Shown here: in pieces, positions 25,767-42,900 of the stretch
How positions within the stretch are numbered: the stretch's first letter is position 1
Layout: each line of letters starts with the position of its first letter
Assembly (NCBI GenBank): GCA_034509925.1
Contig: CM067531.1
Coordinates: 10,820,319-10,884,318, forward strand
Length of the DNA: 64,000 nucleotides
Direction of reading: 5' to 3'
Origin: Hirudinaria manillensis
Taxonomy: Eukaryota > Annelida > Clitellata > Hirudinida > Hirudinidae
Program-made: the position numbers and the translations under genes
Notes under the pieces: model-generated
What the model was told of the DNA's origin: nothing
Databases searched by the model: none
The model's input: the letters and a program-made list of their open reading frames with translations, nothing else

Positions 25767-28148
25767 CCCGATCGGAATCCGTCGCGAAGTCGCAGTGCCG
25801 ACCTTGTAGAGAAACAAACATCCATTTGTCCGTGAAAAGTTAAAATTGATAACCGTAATGAATGTGCTAGGAATTTTTATCCGAACGTTTACTTCGCGGC
25901 TTGCGTTAGTTTATCAAATAATCCGCTTGGGTGTTGTTCCGATCGACTGGTTTCTTTGATTCCCGTGCAACGGGCGTGGATGCTTTTGTCATCATTCTGA
26001 CGAAAGCTTGGAGAGCGGCCTCGCTTCGGAGGCTGCCTGAAATCTTCCAGTCAGCATTTCTTTCCAATTTTACAGCGTATCCAGATGATTATGATGATGA
26101 TGATGATGATAGGAGTGAAGGAGATGATGTCTGGTGATCCTGTTGGTTGGTTCCAACCTTTTTGACTAAAGTCTGATTATGATTATGATCTTTTCCTGCC
26201 ATTATTCGAGTTAATTCTGCTGCTTGAATTGGAGTGCATTGGTGAATTATTCGTGAATCGATTCATTCTTTAACTCGGTGGTGGAATTCAATAGGTTGCG
26301 ATCGAGTCGACTTAAACGATGTTTCTCGTTTTTGCTTTCTTCCATCACTTCGATGCCAAGCGTTTTCTTGTTCTCGATTCTGCACCGCATTATAACTACG
26401 ACAATACTCCATCTGAATGATTTTGAGGTCACGACATGACATCCTTCCTTCCTGGCTTTCCAAGCACATCTGTAGTCCCACACCCACCACCCATGAAATG
26501 AATCATTGCTGGAGAGTGCTGTTAGTTTATTCCAAGCTATGAGTTATCGACTGTTATGATTTTCCTCAGAACGTCCACGTGATTTGTGGTTTCTGTTTTC
26601 ATTGTTTAACGTTTTGGGAATACCGTGGTGCTGTGAAAATGCAAAAGTGAAAGGGGGAATTCCCATGGGACGTGTCTTTGCATGGAGTCCACCATGTTTA
26701 CATTTTTGATCATTAAAACTAACATTCGTCTTGACTGCTAAGCTGGGAAATCTCTCGCTTTGAATGCCTTTTTTTTTTAGAGGAAGGAATGACATTTTGG
26801 AGGAATTTGTTAATAAATTAAGCTATAAAGTTGTGATTAAGACATTGATTGCTTTGTTAATTGATAGGTTGTGATTAAGACATCAATTGCTTATTAAGTG
26901 ATCGGTTGCTTGCTTTGAGGTGAATCCGACGACGATGTCGACATAAAGATTCTCTAAACGTTCTCTATAATAATCCAAGAGCCGATCACGCTATGAAAGG
27001 ATTGGCATGGGATTGTACTCAATGGAACCTCTGCTCTCATCATTCACGGCCTGTCTGTCTGTCTGTCGTTTCAATGGGGATTTTTTTTTTTTAGAGAGAT
27101 CTGGATCTTTGCCAATTTCGATTGCATTTTCTGCTTTTCTGCCGTCGATTGAAAATTGCTTCGATGTTGCGTGTCGATTGGTTTCATTTGCATTGTGCAT
27201 TTCATGGATTCGAAATTGTAAATCTGTTGTCGGGGAGATTTGCGGCCACCACAATTGCTTCGTAGCTTCGAGGCGGTTGTGTGTTGTTGTTGCAAAGTTT
27301 ACTCGAGGATGTGTTGTTGTCTTCATTTTATGCATTTTATTCGCACTCCATTGAAGTTTTGTTTTCTTTTCAATAAAAGAACTCATTCGGTTTGTTGAGA
27401 TTCAAGGGGTCATTTTGTGGTGTATTCAAGCGTGGAGAACGATGCATTATTGTAAATGTAGTCTTATTTAGCCTTATGAGGTTGCGCAATCCTTCGTGCC
27501 TGGATTCGTGGCAATTATAACGACCTATTTGCGATATTATACGATCAGAAAAGGATCAAAGGAGTGGTTGCCAAAATAAGAGACCATACTACTGCTCCAG
27601 TATAAGTCAAGATTTATTTTTCACTATTTGAACGATAAAATTTGGGTGTTGCATGTAATGGCGTAAATCAATGAATAAATAAATTCTAGCTTTCAATTAT
27701 CAAATCCTGGAGTCGATTTATACTCTGTATCGACTTCTAGTCGGGTATGTACTTTCGGAATAAATGATTCATTTTCCTTGAATAATAATACTCTAAATAA
27801 AGTTAAATAATGTCTAAAGAAATGTTCTGCTGAATATCAAAATGCTGGCTACTTTAGAAGACATGCAATCAAGTAGAGAGCAATGATTAGTCATATTCTA
27901 GCTTTTCCCAACCTAAACCTAAGAACCAAAATTATTATTTGTTTGGAAATTGAGATGCAAGCGTCAAAAGTGATTAATTTCATCGAAACACGTTCAATAG
28001 CTTTTTGTATAAATTCTTGAAATGACTAAACGTTCATATCTCCGAGTTAAGCAAAATTCATTCTAGGGCCGTGAATGTAACAGGAAACGATAGATTTGAC
28101 GCAACTTTCGACAATGACGCCAAACAGCTTTGAATGGACTGCCTCGTG
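25767..28148. other. 3' flank of DYNC1I and spacer to the lectin receptor
   Basis: About 2.4 kb, moderately GC-richer near the dynein stop. It contains short GAT/ATG repeats (about 26085-26110), several long but featureless open frames on both strands (26250-27390) and AATAAA-type signals near 27372 and 27673. No exon chain or known motif was found; part is likely 3' UTR. Confidence 0.5.
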
Positions 28149-28155
28149 TATAAAA
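28149..28155 (+). promoter_or_regulatory. TATA-box candidate for the lectin/WSC receptor
   Basis: TATAAAA lies 84 bp upstream of the receptor start codon, in a suitable place for initiation near 28180. It is a motif match only. Confidence 0.4.
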
Positions 28156-28238
28156 TGTGGACAGAAATAAAGCCTCGTGTTAGAGAATTGACGATAATTA
28201 AACGAATTGAATTTAATATTCTTCCATTTGCTGGCAAA

Positions 28239-32472
<4,234 letters not shown>

Positions 32473-34500
32473 TTAATTAATTTATTTATTTATTTAAATT
32501 CGAATCTTCGCATGCCCTTGTTCTATATTTTTTTTCATACCAGGTATTAAAAAATTAAGTGTGCTTGTGCCCGACACCTCATACTATGTTCTCACACAAA
32601 TCGGCACGATTAATAACTCATGAAAGTCATGACTGGTTCATGCAGTCTATTCCAGGTGCTGTCCTTACGTCAAGTCGTGTTCAAAACAATTTCACTTTTA
32701 AACGTCGCAAAGCGCCGGTCGCATATTTATTCGTTTTGTTTGTTTATTTTTGTGACCGTCGTGATGACGAATGTTAAAAATAAAAAGGCATTCGGTGGTC
32801 TTCTTAACAATGATTCTCTTTGAACTCGCGTCTCCTGCGGAGAGATTTTTAGTGTTTGTTGAAGACTGGCTCTAAAAACCTGCCTGAGTTGCTTCGCAAC
32901 ATTCCAAAGTGTCTTTGAAACAATGAGAGCATAACAAAATATTATTTTATTTTACCTTAACATTAAATTGCGTTGAACCATTCAATCGTTTTGCACGAGT
33001 GAATCATCAGATTGTTGTCGTCGTTGTCACCACTGTTGATGTAGATCAGTCTGGTTTGAACATTCAATTTGAACAATGGCAATGGAGATTAAAGAGTAGA
33101 TTAATTTATGGTAATTAATAAGTTTAAACACGTACACTAACTGAAGAGTAATATTCCAAGAATATTGAATCATCAGATTGTTGTCGTCGTTGTCGCCATT
33201 GTTGATGTCTTTGCATTTTGTTGTGGTGAATCATTCTTTCGATAATGTTGACTTTACATTCACCTTGCATTGTGATTCTCAGAATTTCTGACTTTCGAAA
33301 CATTCCATTAGTGTATTAGTTTAAAAAGCAGTAAATTTTTCGCATAATTTGTTTAATTTTGCAATAAGTCAAAACATTCTTTTGTTGGATTCTATGGTAA
33401 TCCGTGGAGAATGTTTATAACTTCTATTTCGATGAAAATCTGACTGCCTTTCTTTTCAAATTCCTTCGAATTTCCGACCAAATTTAAACGAAAATATTCT
33501 AATTTTAAGTTCGTTTTTGTCTGTTTTGTTGAGTTGATGTCTAAGCTTATAAACATGTCTTTATGTTCCACCTTTGATTCTATTAATGTTTTCAGAATAA
33601 TTTTAATAACAGCATCACTTTCTTGGTGAGAGCTTTAAATGCTTTTTTTTAAATTTAAACTTATTTATTATTACTGTTATTTAACTGCCAATATTTGATA
33701 TTACGTGTTACTGGCAATATATATTAAATGCTACTATGTAAACTATTAACTATTTTGCAATAAAGTTATCTAAACAATTGAATTCGCCGCCCACGGTGGG
33801 TCAAGCTTAAAAATTTGACAGAGTTGACAAGAACCTCAATAAATACTAATAAACAATAAATAAATAATAAATACCCTAATAAATAAAAGTCTAAATTTCA
33901 AATTCTTAAGATGTCCCAAGGAAGGTCTTATTGTAGTGTACAAATCTATGACAAATTTAACACAAGTCTACGAAAAGCATGATTCACCATTTTTGGATGC
34001 GCGTAGGTCCCGAGCATTTTGTTCAATGAAATCGGCCTTGCTCCGGTCACAAAGGATCCAAGATTTATCCGGTTCACTTCAGTGATTTAGTGAAATGCAA
34101 CTTGTTGAATATCTTCTTTTGCCATTTATTTAGAAGTAATTTACATTTGTAAGCGTTTTAACGCTGTAAATTAAAGATTTCATAGGGGATTGAAGCTTAA
34201 CTGAATTCCCGAGCAGGACCTTTATTTATGCATTAAATTTTCTTGAGCCAAATCTCTTATACAAAATTTATCTGAGATCATATAAATAACATAACATACA
34301 TTTATTGCATAAAGTGTTCATATTTGCATAAGACGCACAAGACCCACAAACAATACAAAATATTCACTAACAATACATTATCTCTTCGGAGCTTTGTGCA
34401 GACCGCCAGAGGCGCCAACTTTTGACTGAATCCAAAAGGATCCAGCCATAACTAACAGACTCCTCCCAATTTGATTTTGTTAATTTCTCTAGATTTCTTC
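32473..34500. other. 3' flank of the lectin receptor and spacer
   Basis: No exon recognised. A roughly 42-bp sequence (GAATCATCAGATTGTTGTCG and onward) occurs at about 33001 and again at about 33167. The rest is AT-rich. Confidence 0.5.
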
Positions 34501-34574
34501 TTCTGCCATTTGCAATACAAACTCGAGCATTTATGGCTTATTTCAAAGAAAACACCAAACTCCAAGAATTTTCC

Positions 34575-35380
34575 TCACATCATATTTAATGTTTTCAAAC
34601 AATTATCTGGAAAGTCCTTAGTAGGGATTTTTGAAAGATTAGAATGTAACATGCCCATGGGTCCTGGAACCATTTCCAAAATTAATGGAGGCCCTAGTGG
34701 AGTTGCACGAGAAACAGCGTTATGCCTACGTGTTACAGCATCTGCCTTTTTCCACGTGGCACAAGAAGTCCAGGATGGTGTACAATAGTTCCAGATTCGA
34801 CCACATACACAAAACTGAAAGATGCCTTGCTTCAACAATCGAGGTTTAGGTCCGTATTCAGTGATGTGCAACTGGAAGATCGACTACCGAGTCAAATGCG
34901 AGGCGCCATATGAAAACATTCCTGGGCACCAACCATTTTGGCTCCCCCCCCCCTTCCTCTAAGACTCTACCATTCGCCGAACACGGCTCGAGTAGCGACC
35001 ATAAACAGGCAGACAGATTTGAACATAGCCCGAAAATTACAGATAATAGACGACCGCCTGACGATGCTGGAAGATACCCAGTGTCGCAGCTCTAGCCATA
35101 GGAGACCCTGAAACAGAAACCTCAGCAGATCCCGATCCGAAAGAGGGTTTGTTGGCATCATGCCAGTTACCTGGAGAACACCAAAAGCTCTGCGTCTTCC
35201 AACAGTCATCATCAAATGACAGGGCCAGTCAGTGATAGTGGCAGTTGGCCAGAACCGTCCAAGTCTCTTAGTTCACATCGAGAACCAACCTGGAATTCCG
35301 GGTCCTACACATCGCTACACATTCGAGCCTTCGCCATTCACATTGAGTGCCGCCAAAGACTCCCTCGTGCAGAAATGATC
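34575..35380 (+). pseudogene. Decayed Ty3/Gypsy-like retrotransposon gag
   Basis: Three plus-strand frames each carry a piece of an arthropod/worm-type Gypsy gag: HVAQEVQDGV (ends 34788), TTYTKLKDALL followed by FSDVQLEDRLPSQM (about 34795-34895), and further down ARKLQIIDDRLTMLED with an Arg/Ser-rich patch (about 35020-35150). Frameshifts and stops separate the pieces. No protease, reverse transcriptase, integrase or LTR is visible nearby, so this is a fragment and cannot be expressed as a protein. Confidence 0.65.
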
Positions 35381-35514
35381 TCTATAACAGGAATGATTTT
35401 GAATGGGAAAAGGCCGTCACTAATGCCTTACAAATTAAAATACAGTTCTGTTGTTCATGCAAACAAAATAATTGTCACTCAACAAAAGCAATTCCAAATT
35501 TAACTTAGAAAAAA

Positions 35515-36250
35515 AATTTTTTTAATGCTGATGTATATATTTTATATTATATTTGTACTAATTATTATTATCATCAATAGTCAGGAGAGCCACAGTCATT
35601 CAGAATCGCTTAGTTAGTCGTGGTGAAGGGATAATCACGCTCTTATATGTGAAATCATTCTCGAGTCTTCAAAAAAAAAGTACAATTGAAGTCAAGCACC
35701 AAAACTAAAAATAGAAAAACTAATGATCGTGATAATACATTTTTTAAAATCATTGAGAGGTGTGACTGATAAATAAGAAAATTTAAAAAATGATTACAAA
35801 AATGCTTGAAGATGTAAGTAGCTAGTAACAAGAATGGCAGATGTTGTTGACGTAAAAAAATTAAGATGAAAAATGTCAGCTGTTTATTTCATTATCAAAA
35901 TCTAAATAAATATTGAGTTTCTACAGCACCGTATTCAATAAAAAATATAATTTTGAAACATCTTTGTTTCATCGACTCATTGATTTATGCGTAAACTTAT
36001 TTTACCCAACCTCCATTTAATTAGGCCCATTTTCCATAGCTTCTAAACGTTTCTGTCATTTCCTGCTTGGGGGTGCCAGTTGTCGGTTGGCTGTCTGAAA
36101 TTGTTGCGGTTGGTTCTTGGTTGTTGAATTGATCGAGATATAAAATTAACTTCAATTATTGGGATTAACTAAAAATTACTCACATTTTTTTAGATTTCTT
36201 CGTTTACGTCGCGTAAAATAATGATGGTGCTTTCAGATTCTAAAAGAGCT
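35515..36250. other. Spacer and 5' region of the calcium-sensor gene
   Basis: AT-rich. A TTTTTTAG acceptor-like signal near 36193 suggests that an untranslated 5' exon may be spliced just upstream of the coding exon. Confidence 0.4.
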
Positions 36251-36793
36251 ATGGGTCAAAAGCAAGGGAAACCGGATTTCAAAGAACTTTCCAAAGGAAC
36301 CAAATTTACAACAAAAGAATTGAAGGAATGGTTCAACAAGTTCAAAGGAGATTTTCCTCAGGGAAAAATTTCGAAGCCTGAGTTTGTCAATCTATACAAG
36401 AAGATGTTTGGAAGTGATGGCGACCCCAAAGAATTCTGTGAGCATGTTTTCAGGCAGTATGATGCTGATGGAAATGGCGAAATAGATTTCAGAGAGTTTG
36501 TGACGACTCTCTCTGTCGCAGCTCGAGGATCCGCAGATGAGAAGCTCCTCTGGGCTTTCAATTTGTATGACATGGATGGAAATCATTATTTATCACCAAG
36601 TGAGATCACAGAAATACTCCAGGCTGTTTATAAAGCAAAAAAGATTGATAATCCCAGAGAAAGAGCTGAAGAAACTGTGAAGACCATCTTTGCCAAAGCA
36701 GATGATAACAAAGATGGTCGTCTCTCTGAAGCTGAGTTTGTGAGACATGCTTTGACTTGCCCTAGTGTCAAAGAGCTTCTGCAAGCCCTCTGA
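36251..36793 (+). CDS. Neuronal calcium sensor-type EF-hand protein (hippocalcin/VILIP/frequenin family)
   Basis: A single uninterrupted 180-aa frame. The chosen start MGQKQGK gives a Gly2 suitable for N-myristoylation, as in most of the family; an in-frame ATG 30 bp upstream (36221) would mask it. EF1 is degenerate and carries FPQG where the family usually has CPxG. EF2 DADGNGEIDFRE, EF3 DMDGNHYLSPSE and EF4 DDNKDGRLSEAE all keep the 1-3-5-12 acidic ligands, so three Ca2+ sites are predicted. Between EF3 and EF4 the linker (AVYKAKKIDNPRERAEE) is several residues shorter than in VILIP or hippocalcin, making it a divergent member. The coding region has no introns, unusual next to its intron-rich neighbours; a retrocopy origin is possible. 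Role: calcium-dependent membrane switch in excitable or secretory cells. Confidence 0.9.
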   Translation: MGQKQGKPDFKELSKGTKFTTKELKEWFNKFKGDFPQGKISKPEFVNLYKKMFGSDGDPKEFCEHVFRQYDADGNGEIDFREFVTTLSVAARGSADEKLLWAFNLYDMDGNHYLSPSEITEILQAVYKAKKIDNPRERAEETVKTIFAKADDNKDGRLSEAEFVRHALTCPSVKELLQAL

Positions 36794-38395
36794 GCTTCTG
36801 GTCAAAAGATGCATCAGCATCACGGATGATATTTCATTATTCCCGTTTATTTTTTAGTGTCTGCTTGCTTCATTAGTCACTTATGCAAGTCTTCTGCTTT
36901 TAGCTTTTTCATGATTTGGGTAATCTGCATTTGATATGCTAGACTTGAGAAACTGACTTTATGTGGCTTGATTTTTTTATAGTTCTTTTGGATATCATTT
37001 TGACTCATAGTTGCAGAAATGGGCACTTTGTGATTTTGCACAAATCTGGTCATAAATCAAACATCCACTTTTTTGCTATTGAAGAGTTTTTCATGTTTTA
37101 TTGGATGTTTATGATTCTTGATATTAAGTGAGTTAATGTTCGTTGTTGTTGTTTATCACCTTCACTCTGATTTTGTTGTGATTTTTGGGTCACATTGAAG
37201 GACTAACAATACATACTCAAGAGCATTGATCAATGGTTGTCATTCATTTTTGATGGGATTCATTGTCAAGTGCTATTCTGGGCCAGGTGAAATTTTTGGC
37301 ATTAATAATATGATTAGTTTGACCTTCTTGTTGTGGTCTATGGTTAAGAGTCACCTTGTCAGCCGGAATTAGTGGAAAGCCCAAATCAGGTTGATGGTAG
37401 GAAATCTTATTTTTTAAATTGCTGTAATGTGTAATAGTGTCTAGCGGGTTGCGCAAACTATATGACTGCCTGAGGATCCATGAACATTATTAGAATCAGG
37501 TAGGGTTAAGACTTAGCAGGTAATGGGCACGCGGTATATAACCGAGTTCCGATCGAGGTATCGGAGCGACAAATAAGAACATTTTAATTGTGTTTTGATA
37601 AAATGTGATAATGGTGTTGCATCGCGAAACGTTGATATTTAGACAAACGTTAAAATGAAAAATCTGGGACGGAGCGTTTCCTCCCTCTTGTCATGATCGT
37701 ATTCTGCAATTGAGTTCTGAATGATTGGTGCTATATTATGTATTGTGGATTAATTTTCGATGTAATCATCTCAGTTTAGGACTGTTTTTATCATCACTTA
37801 AGTTAGAAATAAGTTTTGAAATAAAATTTCATTATATCAAATAATAAAAATAATTTATTTAATTAACACAATTATGTTAATTGGAAACAAATAAAATCAC
37901 AAATTTGTTTAAGCACCTATTCCAATTTCACTTTTATACAAACACTCACAGTGGAGATTGCGGCGCTGGGTTGGTGTAGGCATTTAATTCCTGGAGTTAG
38001 TATTTTTATGGCTATAGGATTAAATCGATACTGAAATCAAATGTTGTCGTAAACCCTGTCTGATCTGACTAAGTCTTAATTTTAGACATTGATTAGCAAA
38101 CATTAGTTATAATTTTATATTTACAAGATTATTCTTCATCGTAAAGCAAAGCGTTTTTATATTGTTAAAAATTGATAAAAACAATAACACTAACGCCAGA
38201 AAATTAAAATCACTGAGCGGACAAGTAACTAAGGAAAACATTTTAAGCCATTCAAGTTCCATGGTAGAACAAGGATGACTTTTTAATTTTGTGTTTGTAT
38301 TTGAATTTCTTGGAATAATTGTGTGCAAACTCTGTAAATTGGCATAATTTTAATGATCTAATCAATTTTGAAAGTTGGCATTTTCAAAGTTTGGT
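36794..38395. other. 3' flank of the calcium sensor and 5' flank of LRRC40
   Basis: T-rich 3' UTR-like sequence just after the stop, AATAAA near 37820, then AT-rich spacer. No exon recognised. Confidence 0.45.
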
Positions 38396-39925
38396 ATGGC
38401 TTCACGGTTTAAAAGGGTTCCATTTCAACACCAAGATAAGGAAAAGTCAGCCGTCCAAAATGTCTTAGTTAATCTTTTGAAACAAGCTCGAAAAACTGGA
38501 AATCTTAATTTGTCAAACAGGGTATTAGGAGAAGGTTTGTTTAAACATTTGTTTATTTTGATGAATTAATTTTCATGCTTATATTTCATTTCTTATATCC
38601 AAAACAATTTCAAAGCATGTTTTTGTCATTCTTCAAACTATTTTGCATTTCATTCAGAAATTATGACTAAAATTTATTTTCTTTTGGAAAGATTGCAATT
38701 TAAATATTGTTTGCAGTGCCTGAAATTGTGTGGAAGCTCAACCAGGAGGTACCAGGTGGAGAGAAGTCCTTATCGATGGATGATACGGGAGACTCTTGGT
38801 GGGACCAAGTTGATCTTGTGAAGCTGATACTTGCCTCTAACAACCTCGTTGAAGTTTCCAAAAATATTTCAAACTTTCCTGCTCTGACACACTTGGATGT
38901 GGGTCGACTGCTGTATTTAAAATAACTATTCAGTTAATCAATCCTTTTCTTTACTGAAGCAGACATATTTTTTATTATTATGATCTGTTATTAGGTTAAA
39001 GTTGTATTCCAACAAATAAGTATTTTATGATCATCAGCTTCATGACAACAAGTTGGAATCTCTTCCTTCAACAATTGATGGATTAACCGAAATTGTAAAA
39101 TTGAATATTAGGTAGGATTTTCATTCATTTATTGCTTATTCAAAATGACTTACTTTATTTTTTATTTTTACCTAATTCTTTTAATTTTTAAATTAAGATA
39201 TATAAATAAAATTGCACTTTTACACTGAATTTATTTTTAATATTTGAACCGTTTTTCAGTCAGAATTCTTTTACCGAATTTCCAAGTTGCATCCTGGGAT
39301 TGAAAAAGTTAAGATGTCTTCACATTCAACAGAACAAAATCAAAGAACTTCCAGAGTTGTTGGGTGATTTGAACTGCCTCGAGGATTTGGTTAGAATTAG
39401 GAGTTTCTGTTGGGATTTGATTTTAATGATTTCAATGAATTGAACTTAATTTATAAATTAAGCTGTAAAATAGTTTTATTAAGTCACAATTTTCAATATT
39501 ATAATATTAATTGGTTAATAAGCTGGTTATTGATTTTATTGTCCAAACTTTTACCAAATTAAATTTATATTTCAAGTTAATGAAATTAAAACAATTTGTA
39601 GAAATTTGAGTCTGCACTCAACACATTCTCTTGTGACTTTAAGTGCTGTTTACAAAAAATACATTATTTTTGTTTGTTTATATTCCCAATCATCGCCTTT
39701 GATTGAAAGAATTTAAACATTTTACAGGATTTGTCAGAGAATGAAATAAAAAATCTTCCCGAATCCATCCGATTCATGACAAAACTCAAAACCTTGAGTG
39801 CTTCTCAGAATCAACTGAATGCAGTGATCCCTGCAATTGGCTGTTTAAAAGGTGGAATCAGGAATTCCATTGAAAAGATGATGATGTAATTTTGTATAAT
39901 AATAATAATAATAATAATAACAACA

Positions 39926-39963
<38 letters not shown>

Positions 39964-42900
39964 TAGAATAATAGTGCTAATGCAAATAATAATAATAATG
40001 CAGTTATATTACTATTATAATATTATTATTTCAATATAACTGCATCTTATATATTTATACTTTTAGAACTCAAATCATTGGACTTGAGGCAGAATAGGAT
40101 AAGACAGCTTCCACAAGAACTTGGACAATTAAAAGGATTGGACATCTTGTATCTTCAAATGAATTGCATTTCAGAGTTTCCTCGACTGGATAATTGCTCG
40201 AACCTGAAGGTTAACTATTTTAATCCTTTTTATTTTACTGGAATAAACTATTATTTACAATTAATTCACAATTTTACAGCTGCTATTTATATGAAGTTAT
40301 TGCATTAAATTGTTAAATTTTAGAATGCTTTATTTTGCAAGTTGGGAATAGTCTTAATAAATCACTTAAAATACTTGTTTATGCTACTCTGGATACCAGG
40401 AACTCTATTTGGGAAAGAACTGCATAAAGGAAATGCCTGCTGAGTGTATTTATTCATTAGCATCTCTGGTTACTTTGGATCTTCGAGAGAATCTTTTGAG
40501 AATCATTCCTAGTGAAATATCTGCCCTTCAATGCTTGGAACGACTTGATTTGACCAACAATGACCTTTCAAAGTGAGAACATGATATGCTATCATCGAGA
40601 TGGAATGTTTGTTTACGTTGACCCCTCGCTTTATCCTCACAGTATCCCAAATGTTCTTGGAACGATGAACAACTTAAAGTCAATCCTGCTTGAAGGGAAC
40701 CCGATGAGATCCATCAGAAGGGATCTTTTATTGGTGGGTGTTCGTTCCATTCTGCACACGTTGTTCCTGCAGTTTAAGTCTTATTCTAATAGTTGCAACT
40801 TGAATAAATGACTTTCACCATGTAATTTATGGAGCAATTCATGGCTATTTCTACATTATTCTATTTCTATTTCTACAGCACCAAATTCCACTTTAATTAT
40901 GATACAATTTAGCTATCATTTAATTCTATGAACATAATTTATGGATGAGGTAATTATCAGGTTTAGGCAAAATTGTGATTTATTTTTAAAAATTTATTTC
41001 TGCAATGCTACATGAATATTCTAATCTTGAAGAAAGGAACGATGGAACTGAAGAAATATTTGTTGAGCAGAATGTCCTCTGCAGAACTATCATCATCATC
41101 ATCATCGACAACATCCTCCCGTTCAATCACTTCATCAATCAGAAGTTCCGACACGGGCATAATATCCGTGAACAGGAACGTTGTTGACGAAACTACTCTT
41201 AAATGCACAAAATCACTTGATCTCAGGTTGGTTGATGTTTTCTTTAATTTTAATGAATATTTTGGTTACAAAAAAAATATCCTAGGATGATGTTTTCATG
41301 AATCCTTTCATTTTGGTTATTTATAATTTGCTTAAATATTTATAAATTTATTTTTTATTCTTTGTAAACCAATGTTGATCATCCAATGTTGAGCACTTGT
41401 TTTATTATTAAATATTAATATTATTATTAAATGTTATTATTAAATATTATTAATTATTAAATATTGTTATTAATAAATACTTAAATTTTACTGGTGTCTG
41501 AAGCTCTGTTGATTGAACACTAAAAAAGAACTGAAACTATTGGAAATTATATTTTGCATAAATGTTTTTATAATCATCTATCTTTTGCATAAATGTTCTT
41601 ATAATTATCATAAATCATTTGCATAAATGTTTTTATAATCATCTATCTTTTGCATAAATGTTTTTATAATTATCATAAATCATTTGCATAAATGTTTTTA
41701 TAATCATCTATGTTTAATTTCTGAAAAACATTTCTATGACTTTTGAAGTGATAAAAAGCTTCCTGAAAATCCGAACGATTTGTTCCTCTTGGCAGTAAAG
41801 TGTGGAGTAACTCAAGTGAGTTGCTCAAAGAATATGCTGACAGCATTCCCTTCAGGGTAAAAGACAATTTCATTTCACTTATTGCAGTGATGATGATGGC
41901 TTATTATTATTATTATTATTACTTTAAAGTTTCATAAAGGATTAATCATACATTAATTGTGACACTTACATTCATTTATTTTATAATTCTGCAGTTTATT
42001 AGAGCTACAAAATTCATTGGTTGAGGTAAACCTAAGCTTCAATAAGATCAGTTGCCTTCAACCTGACATTGGTTTGCTTGGTCGATTGGTGCTTCTCAAT
42101 TTGAGGTTACACATTCATTCAATGCATTGCAATGAATTTTGTTTAATCAATGCTTTCTAAAAAAACACTTTAGAACTTTATTAAATCATTTTATTATTAT
42201 TATTATTATTATTGATTGTTCTGCATAATTTCAGCAACAACCTCCTAACTGATCTGCCACCAGAAGTAAAAAATCTGAAACGTTTGAGAGATATAAATCT
42301 CTCATTTAACAGGTTAAGTCCATTAAGTTGTTCATTTTCAATTTTGTAACTCAATTGTTCAATCATTTATTGCATCATTTAAAGTCCACTTTTGTCTCCT
42401 GCTGTCTCTCTTCTGGATAATTATCATGCCCAATTTGCCTGAACAGATCTTAAAACATGGTTGATTAAATTTACTTGTTCTTGCAATCGTTCACTCGCAT
42501 CTTGATTCTTATTGTTCTCAGAATCACTATCACTTTAAAAACTTTTAAAAACTAATCATAAATCCTATGTCACTCAACTATAACATTCTAAACATCTAAT
42601 CATATATTACTAAAGTTTGCTTATGGCCTAGCTCATTTCTATATATATATATTTCCCTCTTTGGATAGAAATTCTCTGACATTTTTGACATTTTTGTTGA
42701 ATTATAAATCATTAATTAATAAAATTAATTAATAAATCATTAATTAATAAAATTAATTAATAAATCATTAATTAATAAAATTAATTAATAAATCATTAAT
42801 TAATAAAATTAATTAATAAATCATTAATTAATAAAATTAATTAATAAATCATTAATTAATAAAATTAATTAATAAATCATTAATTGTTGTTAAATAAAAA

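Noticed and set aside
26247-27386. Several open frames of 75-131 codons on both strands downstream of DYNC1I
   Set aside because: Overlapping frames on both strands with low-complexity content and no motif; best explained as 3' UTR or spacer.
34575-34871. 98-codon minus-strand frame opposite the gag fragment
   Set aside because: Shadow of the gag relic; the recognisable motifs are on the plus strand.
36221-36250. Upstream ATG as the start of the calcium sensor
   Set aside because: It would add ten residues before the MGxxxGK myristoylation site, which the family normally has at its very start.
42706-42886. Evenly spaced repeats considered as a CRISPR-like array
   Set aside because: Contiguous tandem units with no spacers, in a eukaryotic intron.
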